Source of the DNA: Spirulina sp. CS-785/01
GTDB taxonomy: Bacteria > Cyanobacteriota > Cyanobacteriia > Cyanobacteriales > Spirulinaceae
Length of the DNA: 33,051 nt
Reading direction: 5' to 3'
NCBI RefSeq assembly: GCF_028330525.1
Contig: NZ_JAQMSD010000292.1
Location: forward strand, 1 to 33,051
Shown: piece after piece, positions 24,389 through 32,447 of the stretch
How the letters are laid out: each line of letters begins with the position of its first letter
How positions within the stretch are numbered: the stretch's first letter is position 1
Notes under the pieces: model-generated
The model's database searches: none
What the model saw: only the letters and a program-made list of their open reading frames with translations
What the model was told of the DNA's origin: nothing
Program-made: the position numbers and the translations under genes

Positions 24389-24740
24389 TTACATTATCTC
24401 CAGGGCCTTCGTGATGTTGATTAGTACCGGACGGAGCATATTGAAAGATTTTCGGGTTTCCCATCTTTTCTTCTAACTGCTTATATTGCTCAACTAAGTT
24501 ATTCAACTCTTTTCTCAATTCCTCATCACTAGCAGTATAACTTAGGATTGTTGCTTCTAATTGTTCGGGATTTTGTTGAGCTTGTTCTAGTTGAAAAATT
24601 CCACCAATGTTCACTTGTAGATATTGCACTATCTGAGAACCAATATCTTGTAACGCACCATCAGTTATACCGTTGACTACTTTAAGAGTAATTTGCACCG
24701 CTTCTTTAGCTAAGGTTGCTGCTTCTAACATATTTGACAA
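24360..24740 (-). CDS. N-terminal part of the coiled-coil protein, cut by a frameshift
   Basis: A 126-residue frame starting MSNMLEAATLAKEAVQITLK. It has a helical first half (NGITDGALQDIGSQIVQYLQ), an acidic middle helix (LRKELNNLVEQYKQLEEKM) and a Gly/Asn/His-rich end (HHEGPGDNVNVKNQFF). Such ends lead into a second domain in several cyanobacterial proteins. It stops three codons after the T6 run at 24369-24374. Removing one T would join it in frame to the membrane-anchored coiled-coil sequence and give a protein of about 585 residues. Whether it is made as a short protein is unknown. Confidence 0.6.
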   Translation of the reverse strand: MSNMLEAATLAKEAVQITLKVVNGITDGALQDIGSQIVQYLQVNIGGIFQLEQAQQNPEQLEATILSYTASDEELRKELNNLVEQYKQLEEKMGNPKIFQYAPSGTNQHHEGPGDNVNVKNQFFRQ

Positions 24741-24961
24741 AACGATTTAATGTGTAACAGCTATTTCAAAGTATAGCTTTATCAGTTTAGATTTAGAGCC
24801 AACAGAATGTTAAAAAAAAATTAAATTTTCAGAAAGTCTTTATACTGTCTAAAAAGATGGTTCAACCTTTAGGGGAATCTCTAACTCATGATACTCCCTC
24901 TCCCCCTTGCTGAGAACGTTATAGTAGTAGATGCGGTCTATTTGACAAGGAGGGACATACC

Positions 24962-27568
24962 TTGACAGTTGCAATTGATAAACTGATTAACGAAGACATT
25001 ATGAAACCGGCTCGTTACTTAGGGAACGAGTTAGGATCAGTGCATAAAGACTGGGAGAGTGCCGACGTGCGTTGGGTGCTGACCTATCCCGAAATCTACG
25101 AAGTGGGGGCATCAAACTTAGGGCATATTATCCTCTACAATGTGATTAACGCTCAACCTCGGCAACTGTGCGATCGCGCTTATCTCCCCGACCGAGACTT
25201 AGCCCAGAAACTCCGCGACACCGAAACCCCCCTCTTTGCCCTCGAAGCCCGTCGTCCCCTCACCGATTATGATATTCTGGGCTTCAGTCTCAGCTACGAA
25301 TTAGGGGGAACGAATATCCTCGAAATGCTCGACTTAGCGGGAATTCCCCTCACTTGGCAAGACCGGAAAAACACCGATTTTCCCCTCATTTTTGCCGGAG
25401 GACAAACCGCGACATCCAACCCCGAACCCTTCGCTGATTTCTTCGATTTTATCGCCTTGGGAGACGGCGAAGAACTCCTCCCCGAAATTGGCCTCATTAT
25501 TGAAGAAGGGAAAAAAGCAGGACTCTCTAGAGAAGACCTCTTACTGGACTTAGCGCAAGTACCGGGGGTTTATGTCCCCATGTTCTATGATATGGCTGAG
25601 GATGGGTCAGTGCATCCCAACCGGCCCGACGTTCCCAAGCGGATTTTACGTCGTGTGGCCGCACCCATGCCAGACTATTCTATCGGCCTCGTTCCCTTAG
25701 TGGAAACCGTCCACGATCGCCTTACCGTCGAAATTCGTCGCGGTTGTACGCGGGGGTGTCGCTTCTGTCAACCGGGGATGTTGACGCGGCCTGCGCGGGA
25801 TGTTGAACCGGAAAAGGTGGTGGATACCATTGAAAAAGGGATGCGGGAGACAGGCTATAATGAATTCTCCCTGTTGTCTCTCTCTTGTTCCGACTATCTC
25901 TCCCTTCCTGCGGTGGGAATGGAGGTGAAAAACCGTCTCAAAGATGAGAATATTTCCCTCTCTTTACCCAGTCAACGGGTTGACCGCTTTGATGAGAATA
26001 TTGCGAATGTGGTCGGGGGTTTGCGACAAACTGGGTTAACCTTCGCACCAGAAGCGGGGACGCAACGGATGCGGGATGTCATTAATAAAGGACTCACCAA
26101 CGAGGAGTTATTACGGGGGATTAAAACCGCCGTTGAACAAGGTTGGGATAAGGTGAAACTGTACTTTATGATCGGTTTACCCGGTGAGACGGATGCCGAT
26201 GTGTTGGGGATAGCGGAAACCCTGCGCTGGTTGCGTCGGGAATGCGCCATGAAGGGACGTAAGAAGCTCAGTTTTAATGTTACCATCTCCAACTTTACGC
26301 CCAAGCCCCACACGCCGTTCCAGTGGCATTCTGTCTCGACTTCTGAGTTTGTTCGCAAGCAGGAGTTATTACGTCAGGAGTTAAAACAGGTGCGGGGAGT
26401 GAAAGCGAATTTCACCGATGTCCGGTTTTCTGCGATGGAGGACTTTTTGGGACGCGGCGATCGCACTTTGGCCCCGGTTATCCGTCGCGCTTGGGAATTA
26501 GGTGCAGGGATGGATGCTTGGATGGAAGGAATTGACCGTGCCTTTGATGCGTGGGAACAGGCCATTTCAGATTCTGGGTTAAGTTGGCGATATCGCGCTA
26601 TTCAAGCGGGAGAATGGAATATTATGGACTCCCAAAACACCCCCATTGAGTCGAAACGGAAGCGGAAACAGTACAGTTGGGATGAACGGTTAAATCGGCA
26701 TCTCCCGTGGGATCATATTAATACAGGAATTGATAAGGACTGGCTCAAGGGTGACTTACAACGCGCTTTAGACGCGGCCACCGTCCCCGACTGTGCCTTT
26801 GAAGGGTGTTCCCAATGCGGTATCTGTGGCGTTGATTTTGGGCATAATGTGGTTTATGAACCCCCACCGATTCCCGAATTTGCCGGACAGTTTGAACCCC
26901 CACAGCAGCGCGTACAACGGTTACGGGTGCGCTTTGGTAAGTTGGGAGAAAACCGTTTATTGAGTCATTTGGACTTAGTGCGTTTATGGGAACGGGTGGT
27001 GCGTCGTGCCTCGTTGCCTATCTCTTTTAATGGAGGATATCACCCGATGCCGCGTATTTCGATTACGTCCGCGCTTTCGTTAGGGATGACCAGTTCCGGG
27101 GAAATTGTTGATTTTGAATTGCGGGAACGCATGGATGCGAAGGAGTTTCAAGCGCGGTTAGTGGAACAGTTACCGATAGAGATTCCTATTTATCGTGTGG
27201 AGGAGGTCGATCTGCAAACCAAATCGGCGAATCGTCTCTTAGAAAAGGCCGAATATACGTTAGAGGTTGCTGCTGAGTCTCCTGACTGGGAAAACTGGAT
27301 TAATGCCGTTAATTCCCGTTCAGAAATTATCTTTGAGAAGACTACAAAATCAGGGAAAGTGAGGCAGATTAATTTGTGCGATCGCTTGCATTCTTTAACC
27401 TTAGACTCTCTCACCTCCGAAGGTGCTAAACTCCGCTATATCGGCAGTTACACCAACGATGGCAACATCTTACAACCGGAACACCTCATCTATATGTTAG
27501 AGCAGGTTTCTGGGCAAATTATCGAGTTATTACACGCTCACCGAGAAGGGTTAATTTTGGCTGAGTAA
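24962..27568 (+). CDS. radical SAM protein (TIGR03960 type) fused to DUF2344
   Basis: An 868-residue protein. The first part contains a cobalamin-binding-like domain and a radical SAM core with the 4Fe-4S motif C262-TRG-C266-RF-C269 (RRGCTRGCRFCQPG). A Cys-rich stretch (FEGCSQCGICGVDFGH, about residues 618-633) leads to the C-terminal DUF2344 domain (starts about 655, LRVRFGKLGENRLLSHLDLV). This fusion is standard in cyanobacteria, where it often precedes rne; the exact substrate is unsettled, and a tRNA or RNA modification role is suspected. The start is TTG at 24962, chosen because AAGGAGG lies about 8 bases upstream and the residues TVAIDKLINEDIMKPARYLG are conserved-looking. rne does not follow here. 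Confidence 0.92.
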   Translation: MTVAIDKLINEDIMKPARYLGNELGSVHKDWESADVRWVLTYPEIYEVGASNLGHIILYNVINAQPRQLCDRAYLPDRDLAQKLRDTETPLFALEARRPLTDYDILGFSLSYELGGTNILEMLDLAGIPLTWQDRKNTDFPLIFAGGQTATSNPEPFADFFDFIALGDGEELLPEIGLIIEEGKKAGLSREDLLLDLAQVPGVYVPMFYDMAEDGSVHPNRPDVPKRILRRVAAPMPDYSIGLVPLVETVHDRLTVEIRRGCTRGCRFCQPGMLTRPARDVEPEKVVDTIEKGMRETGYNEFSLLSLSCSDYLSLPAVGMEVKNRLKDENISLSLPSQRVDRFDENIANVVGGLRQTGLTFAPEAGTQRMRDVINKGLTNEELLRGIKTAVEQGWDKVKLYFMIGLPGETDADVLGIAETLRWLRRECAMKGRKKLSFNVTISNFTPKPHTPFQWHSVSTSEFVRKQELLRQELKQVRGVKANFTDVRFSAMEDFLGRGDRTLAPVIRRAWELGAGMDAWMEGIDRAFDAWEQAISDSGLSWRYRAIQAGEWNIMDSQNTPIESKRKRKQYSWDERLNRHLPWDHINTGIDKDWLKGDLQRALDAATVPDCAFEGCSQCGICGVDFGHNVVYEPPPIPEFAGQFEPPQQRVQRLRVRFGKLGENRLLSHLDLVRLWERVVRRASLPISFNGGYHPMPRISITSALSLGMTSSGEIVDFELRERMDAKEFQARLVEQLPIEIPIYRVEEVDLQTKSANRLLEKAEYTLEVAAESPDWENWINAVNSRSEIIFEKTTKSGKVRQINLCDRLHSLTLDSLTSEGAKLRYIGSYTNDGNILQPEHLIYMLEQVSGQIIELLHAHREGLILAE

Positions 27569-27621
27569 GATAGACAGGGTGGGCATTTTGCTCACCCTAG
27601 TTTGATGACCACAAAAGAAGA

Positions 27622-27820
27622 ATGAAACTACCTGACACTATTGTGATTCAGTGGAGTGACGAAGATCAGTGTTACTTGGTTCATTTACCAGAGTTTCCCA
27701 GTCAGAAATTTCACACTCATGGAGACACCTATCAAGAAGCACGCTTATAATGCTCAAGAAGTTCTAGAATTACTGGTTGAAGAAGAAAAAACGGGTTATA
27801 GTCTGGCAACCCAAACCTAA
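27622..27820 (+). pseudogene. hicB: HicB-type antitoxin gene with a one-base insertion
   Basis: The protein starts MKLPDTIVIQWSDEDQCYLV, then HLPEFPSQKFHTHGDTYQEA, which is the HicB core (partial RNase H fold), and stops at 27748-27750. The adjacent frame continues YNAQEVLELLVEEEKTGYSL to a stop at 27818. Deleting one C near 27742 would restore the expected YQEAAYNAQEVLELL. The C-terminal DNA-binding part is short or absent. No hicA is found beside it. It is an inactivated antitoxin relic. Confidence 0.7.
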
Positions 27821-27841
27821 CTTATCAATCGTAGAGCAATA

Positions 27842-28135
27842 ATGAAAGTTAAAAATTCATTAATTTCACAACGAGAAAAAATTTTAGAAATTGCAGCAAA
27901 ACATGGTACATTTAATGTGAGGCTTTTTGGTTCAGTTGCAAGAGAAGAAGAAAAAGAAGATAGTGATATTGATTTTTTAGTCGATTATGACATTAATCAA
28001 ATATCTCCTTGGTTTCCAGTGCGTTGAATTCGAGAATTAGAAGCTATTTTAGGGAGGAAAGTAGATGTAGTTACAGAAGGAGGATTAAAAGAAAGAATTA
28101 AAGCAGAAGTTTTAAAAGAGTCTATTCCTTTATGA
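27842..28135 (+). pseudogene. mntA: MNT-type nucleotidyltransferase with an in-frame TGA
   Basis: The frame codes for a minimal nucleotidyltransferase: VRLFGSVAREEEKEDSDIDF contains the GS and D-x-D motifs, and DYDINQISPWFP follows. A TGA at 28025-28027 interrupts it, after which the same frame goes on with IRELEAILGRKVDVVTEGGL to a natural end at 28135 (about 97 codons). MNT antitoxins AMPylate HEPN toxins. The next 12 codons (ATG at 28132) resemble the start of a HEPN (HepT) gene but end at once. The pair is therefore decayed unless the TGA is suppressed or an error. Confidence 0.75.
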
Positions 28136-28167
28136 GAAGCGATAAAAAATATTTTTTTCTACCTTAG
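28132..28167 (+). pseudogene. stub of a HEPN (HepT-like) toxin gene
   Basis: An ATG overlaps the MNT stop codon (TTATGA, ATG at 28132), the usual MNT-HEPN junction, and starts MRSDKKYF before a stop after 11 residues. No HEPN R-x4-6-H motif follows in any frame. Fragment only. Confidence 0.4.
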
Positions 28168-28217
28168 TTAACGTCCCAAATTAAATGCAGAAACAAAATT
28201 ATTAAAATGGAGGAAAT

Positions 28218-28427
28218 ATGTTAATTTTCTTTATTCATGGTGTCGCCACTCGTGATGTAAACTACGCACAAGGGATTCAACAATCTATTCACGACCATTT
28301 TTATACAACAAATCAAGCAATCCCTAATTTTCGTTCTAGTTTTTGGGGTGATATTCTCAAGGACGTTGATCAGTTATGGAATTATAATGCTAGTTTCTTT
28401 ATGAATTTATATGAATTTAAAAGATAA
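28218..28427 (+). pseudogene. truncated hydrolase-like ORF
   Basis: A 69-residue frame with GGAGG just before the ATG. It starts MLIFFIHGVATRDVNYAQGI and has SFWGDILKDVDQLWNY. The hydrophobic strand followed by HGVA is the beginning of an alpha/beta-hydrolase/lipase-like protein, of which only the first 50-60 residues remain; the rest (NASFFMNLYEFKR) looks like unrelated sequence after a deletion. It has no catalytic Ser motif. It probably has no enzyme activity. Confidence 0.5.
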
Positions 28428-28578
28428 TAGTGGAACAGTTCTATTGTTTATTAATGATTTAAAAATTCATCACGTTTATATTTTAGATAAAGAAATCGTA
28501 AAATTTGGAGGTTATGTAGGTTGGATTCATACAGAAGGATTGTTGAGTGAATTAGAATTTATAAAAAATAATCTGTAA
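28411..28578 (+). CDS. small ORF of unknown origin (55 aa)
   Basis: It starts MNLKDNSGTVLLFINDLKIH and ends GWIHTEGLLSELEFIKNNL. It overlaps the end of the truncated hydrolase-like ORF. It may be the surviving C-terminal part of the same or another decayed gene. It has an alternating strand/helix pattern and no known motif. AT-rich. Confidence 0.3.
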   Translation: MNLKDNSGTVLLFINDLKIHHVYILDKEIVKFGGYVGWIHTEGLLSELEFIKNNL

Positions 28579-28930
28579 GCATTTAGATGTTTGTGTTTAA
28601 TTACCAACCGCAAAAAAATTTTATTTTCTGTTTCCTGTAGAAATTCCTTTTAAAGAAGACTCATAACAACATTTTGCTTGACTCAATTTTGATTAAGTAG
28701 CAAATGAATAATTTTTCCTCATCAGAATGGAGGAGTAAAAAATAATATAGGACAATCTTAGACCAGATTCATGATTGACGGGTGAATGTACTCCACAGAT
28801 CACTAATCCAACTTAACTGCATAAACTCATTCCATTGAATGACCTGACTTTCTCACCTGAGAAAGACGGACACCTCGGAGATCATCCTTACTCTGTTAAA
28901 TAGAAGCGATGAATAGAATAGATTAAACTT
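28579..28930. other. gene-free spacer
   Basis: About 350 AT-rich bases with no convincing ORF. A small hairpin (CTTTCTC / GAGAAAG) lies near 28848-28865. It presumably holds the promoter of the exported repeat protein, but no clear -35/-10 pair stands out. Confidence 0.5.
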
Positions 28931-29497
28931 ATGTTTACTCTATACAAACTCCCTATATTAGTTGCTGTGAGTCTTGCATCTTGCTTAGGAATGAGTCTTT
29001 CTTTCCTAGACAGTAACTCTGTAAACGCACAAACCCAAGAGACACTGCAACCCCCCAAGCAACCGCAACCCACGGCAACTTTATCAAAACAAAATAATCA
29101 GATGGATGAGCAATTTGAACAGATGGATGAGCAATTTGAACAGATGGATGAAGAAATGGATGAGGAATTTGGACAAATGAATGAAGACTTTGGAGACATG
29201 GATCAATTAATGGACGATAACTTTGGACTAGACAATATGGAGAACGTGAACCCCGGAGTTGATGACAGTATGGATCAATTAGACCAAAATATGCAACAAC
29301 TTGATGAGAATATGCAAGAACTGGATGAAAATATGCGGCAAATGAATGAACAGTTAGAGCAAAATATGCAACGACTCGACCAAAAAATTCAGCGCATGAA
29401 CGAAGAACTCGGTGAGAATATACAAGATATGGAGGAGAATCAGGAAACAGTCGAGTCAGAAACCCCTAATCATTCTAACTCCTCTCACTCCGTCTAG
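28931..29497 (+). CDS. exported Met/Asp/Glu/Gln-rich repeat protein
   Basis: A 188-residue protein with a signal peptide (hydrophobic to about residue 24, cleavage likely near NSVNAQTQ). The mature part has almost no aromatic residues except in the repeats. It is built of seven-residue units such as QMDEQFE, then QNMQQLDEN and LDENMQE, giving a long amphipathic helix or coiled coil with a Met every 7-8 residues and many acidic residues. It ends in a His/Ser-rich tail (NHSNSSHSV). Function unknown; metal binding or a periplasmic coiled-coil spacer are possible. The first repeats are exact in DNA, so they are recent. Confidence 0.75.
   Translation: MFTLYKLPILVAVSLASCLGMSLSFLDSNSVNAQTQETLQPPKQPQPTATLSKQNNQMDEQFEQMDEQFEQMDEEMDEEFGQMNEDFGDMDQLMDDNFGLDNMENVNPGVDDSMDQLDQNMQQLDENMQELDENMRQMNEQLEQNMQRLDQKIQRMNEELGENIQDMEENQETVESETPNHSNSSHSV
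29101..29151. repeat. 21-bp tandem repeats in the exported protein gene
   Basis: Two exact copies and a partial third of a 21-bp unit encoding QMDEQFE. The unit is a multiple of three and allows in-frame copy change. Confidence 0.85.
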
Positions 29498-29575
29498 TCT
29501 GCTGACTTTTGTGGGGGTTAGGGCATATTGTACAGTGAATGAACACAGGACTCTCGCAAAAGGCAAAATTAACCC

Positions 29576-30016
29576 ATGGACGTACAATTTAGAGAATTTA
29601 ACCCCTTTGATCTGTGGATTTGGCTAGAATTTGAAAATTCTCCCTCTCCCATGGAACAGCAATATATTGAAGAACTCTTTAACTCTTGGTTTTTCCTAGG
29701 AAAACTGGGGGGGTTTAATGCGGAAAATCTACAAGTGATGGAGACGGGAATTGATATTAGCTACATGGACTATAACGACAACTACGAAACCAGTACCATG
29801 ATGGCCCCGATGCACAATATGGGAGAATTTGAATATTTGGAGTTTTGGGGACGTTGTTGGTTTGACTTGGGAACAAGTGATTTAATTGCCGTTGATATCT
29901 TAATCAATGCCCTAACCCAACTGAGTCATGATTATGTCCCCATTCGTCGCGTTATCTTCGGGGGAGAAAACGAAGGTTGGCCGGTCGGAAAGCAAAGTCA
30001 GGCCGTCTTTAATTAA
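29576..30016 (+). CDS. DUF3531-family protein
   Basis: A 146-residue protein starting MDVQFREFNPFDLWIWLEFE, which is the conserved beginning of DUF3531, a family of cyanobacteria and plants (chloroplast). It is rich in aromatic and acidic residues (FEYLEFWGRCWFDLGTSDLI) and ends near IRRVIFGGENEGW. No signal or membrane helix. The role is not established. The ATG choice is fixed by the family start. Confidence 0.88.
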   Translation: MDVQFREFNPFDLWIWLEFENSPSPMEQQYIEELFNSWFFLGKLGGFNAENLQVMETGIDISYMDYNDNYETSTMMAPMHNMGEFEYLEFWGRCWFDLGTSDLIAVDILINALTQLSHDYVPIRRVIFGGENEGWPVGKQSQAVFN

Positions 30017-30315
30017 CGGTGACAGGGAGGAGGTAGGACTCTCTCTCCCTTTCCATTCCTCCTCCCCCCCCATTCCTCTAAACTCATCTAGGACAATAGG
30101 GGACAAGATTTTAACAAAGTGTTACATCAACCCCCATCACTGCTAAAGTCGTTGAATTCCCGACACCCCTTGTCTTGACAAACTCAATAAAGACTCTATT
30201 TCGCCTTTCAGAGTTCCGAAAATATCGTAAAATTAGGGAGTATAGATCAAAATTAACAAAATTGAGTGCAATCTTGCCGAACTTAAACTAAGCAGGATTA
30301 CTTATTTATTTTAAT
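30017..30315. other. spacer upstream of the zinc-knuckle gene
   Basis: About 300 bases with no gene. It includes a pyrimidine-rich stretch (30040-30075), a perfect -35-like TTGACA at 30175 without a good -10 partner at 16-18 bp, and AT-rich sequence up to the ATG at 30316. Confidence 0.45.
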
Positions 30316-30696
30316 ATGGCTAGACGAAAAAAACGTTTCCCCTGTGGACATCGGGGATACGGACAAATTTGTCATAGGTGCGCCCAAAAAGAAGAAGAAC
30401 GTGCCAAAAAAAAGGAAGAGAAGCAGATGTGGGAAGCGACATTTGCGGCAGATTCCGTTGACTTAACAGATTTGCCTAAAAACGTTGTACTAAAAGCCCG
30501 TAGAATTATTGCCAGTCTTGAAAGACAACAAGATTATCGTCAATTTAGGGGAAAACGACTTAGGCACGATCGCTTTATTATCAGTATCCCTGTTACTCGC
30601 CATTATCGGTTACTCTGTCGAGATCGTGGCAGTAATTTAGTCCCCGAAGCGGTGATCTCCCACGAAGATTACAATGTTTGTAAGCCGGGCAGCTAA
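30316..30696 (+). CDS. zinc-knuckle protein with RelE-like C-terminal part
   Basis: A 126-residue protein. The N-terminus has a compact metal-binding motif (FPCGHRGYGQICHRCAQ: C10, H12, C19, C22). A highly charged Lys/Glu helix follows, and then a domain with the layout of RelE-type toxins (LPKNVVLKARRIIASLERQQ, RFIISIPVTRHYRLLCRDRG, VISHEDYN). This corresponds to a cyanobacterial family (DUF7682-like). Whether it is a toxin or a housekeeping RNA-binding protein is unknown. No antitoxin is adjacent. Confidence 0.75.
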   Translation: MARRKKRFPCGHRGYGQICHRCAQKEEERAKKKEEKQMWEATFAADSVDLTDLPKNVVLKARRIIASLERQQDYRQFRGKRLRHDRFIISIPVTRHYRLLCRDRGSNLVPEAVISHEDYNVCKPGS

Positions 30697-30770
30697 TTTC
30701 CCCCCTAAGACGACCTAAACCCAGTACACTGGACAAGGGGACTGCAAATTGACAAGCGCAAAAAGGGACG

Positions 30771-31934
30771 ATGCAAATTTATCTCGACTATAGTGCGACG
30801 ACTCCACAACGACCGGAAGTAACCGCCCAACTCAGCACCATGGCAACACAGCAATGGGGCAACCCTTCCAGCTTACACGCTTGGGGGGAACGGGCTGCTC
30901 TCGTCCTAGAAGAAGCAAGAATGCAGGTTGCCAGTCTCATTAACGCGGCCAACCCCAACACCCTACTGTTTACCTCTGGGGGGACAGAAGCGGATAATTT
31001 AGCAATTTTTGGCATTACCCGCCACTATACTACGCCACAACATTTGATTATCTCCTCGGTGGAACATTCGGCGGTGTCCGAACCGGCCAACCTCCTCGAA
31101 CAATGGGGATGGGAAGTCACCCGCTTACCCGTAAATGCCCAAGGCCGAGTCAATCCCTTAGAATTAAAGGCGGCGATTCAACCCAATACGGTTTTAATCT
31201 CGATTATCTACGGACAGAGTGAAGTGGGGACTTTACAACCCATTGAGGAATTAGCCCGCATTGCCCGGAGTCATGGGGTGTTATTCCATACCGACGCAGT
31301 ACAAGTGGCCGGACGACTCCCCCTCGATGTGCAGCGTTTGGGGGTAGATTTACTGTCCCTGTCTAGTCATAAATTGTATGGCCCCCAAGGGGTGGGGGCA
31401 TTGTATGTCCGGGAGGGGGTGGAGTTAGTCCCCTTGTTGAGTGGAGGGGGCCAAGAAGGGGGGAAACGGTCGGGGACCCAAGCAGTGCCTAGTATCGCCG
31501 GATTTGGCGTTGCGGCTGCCTTAGCGGGGCAGGAACTGGCCACAGAATTGCCTCGGTTGCGAGAATTGCGCGATCGCCTCTTTGATCATCTCGCCGACAC
31601 CCCCCACCTCACCCCCACCGGAGACCGACTCCACCGACTCCCCCACCATGTTAGTTTTTGTTTAACCAACCCCCAAGGCATCACCGGGAAAACCCTAGTC
31701 CGTCAAATGAACCTAGCCGGAATCGGCATCAGTGCCGGGTCTGCCTGTCACAGTGGCCAACTCAAGCCCAGTCCCATCTTAAAGGCCATGGGCTACCCCG
31801 ATGAGCAAGCCCTAGCCGGAATCCGCTTTTCCCTCGGCAAACCCACCACCCCCGAAGATATTGACTGGACCGCCATAGTATTCAAACAAGTCTTACAACG
31901 CATCATGCCTCAATTAGTTTCGGTCAAGTCTTAA
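30771..31934 (+). CDS. cysteine desulfurase (NifS/IscS family)
   Basis: PLP enzyme that takes sulfur from L-cysteine for Fe-S clusters and other thio-cofactors. It starts MQIYLDYSATTPQRPEV. Conserved sites are FTSGGTEADNLAI, H99 (VEHSAVSEP), the PLP lysine K201 (SSHKLYGPQGVGALYV) and the catalytic C326 in SAGSACHSGQLKPS. The length of 387 is typical. The last codons and stop lie inside a perfect 38-bp duplication. The gene is monocistronic as far as seen; iscU/iscR are not adjacent. Confidence 0.94.
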   Translation: MQIYLDYSATTPQRPEVTAQLSTMATQQWGNPSSLHAWGERAALVLEEARMQVASLINAANPNTLLFTSGGTEADNLAIFGITRHYTTPQHLIISSVEHSAVSEPANLLEQWGWEVTRLPVNAQGRVNPLELKAAIQPNTVLISIIYGQSEVGTLQPIEELARIARSHGVLFHTDAVQVAGRLPLDVQRLGVDLLSLSSHKLYGPQGVGALYVREGVELVPLLSGGGQEGGKRSGTQAVPSIAGFGVAAALAGQELATELPRLRELRDRLFDHLADTPHLTPTGDRLHRLPHHVSFCLTNPQGITGKTLVRQMNLAGIGISAGSACHSGQLKPSPILKAMGYPDEQALAGIRFSLGKPTTPEDIDWTAIVFKQVLQRIMPQLVSVKS

Positions 31935-31989
31935 TATTTAGGGCTTGCTAATTAGTTTCGGTCAAGTCTTAATATTTAGGGCTTGCTAA
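31914..31989. repeat. perfect 38-bp tandem duplication at the desulfurase 3' end
   Basis: Unit 1 (31914-31951) contains the final codons (LVSVKS) and stop of the desulfurase gene; unit 2 (31952-31989) is identical and lies in the untranslated region. Absence of any mismatch shows a recent event or an assembly artefact. Confidence 0.93.
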
Positions 31990-32447
31990 ATAACTCTAAA
32001 ATCCTTGCCTAATCAGGGTTGTGAGAATTTTGCCAAGCAAAAAAGGTCAAATTTGGCACTCAATTGGGGAAAAATCTCGCAAAAAAAAGCCCATTTGCCC
32101 TTAAATTTCACTGATCCTGATCCTCTGTTCCCTTGCCCTGTTCGCGTTAGCGTCCCGTCAGGGATAGCGAAGCCGTTCGCGGAGCGTCTCCGTGCTTGAG
32201 AAAGGGCTGTTCCCTGTTCCCTTACCTCACCAGCAAATGAACCCTTTTTCAGCACGCCCTATTTAACAATTATCGAACTCAACCCCTGCAAAGCAGAATT
32301 AATTCTACAACTCACTTTTATCCCCTGTTTAAAAACAAGAGGCTTTCAACATGAGTCCTGTAAAATGTGTCATGTGTGATAAGCGAGAGCTTGAAACACT
32401 TCACCCAATAGCCTGTAAGCGCGTAGAGACTCAAGCAAATAAGTTTA
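31990..32447. other. gene-free spacer with a dispersed palindromic repeat
   Basis: About 460 bases without a supportable gene. At 32140-32192 lies a GC-rich composite of short palindromes (GTTCGCGTTAGCGTCCCG, GGGATAGCGAAGCC and the following GTTCGCGGAGCGTCTCCG), which has the look of a repeat found many times in cyanobacterial genomes. The rest is AT-rich. Confidence 0.6.

Noticed and set aside
32013-32255. 80-residue minus-strand frame
   Set aside because: It passes through the dispersed palindromic repeat and has no coherent protein character.
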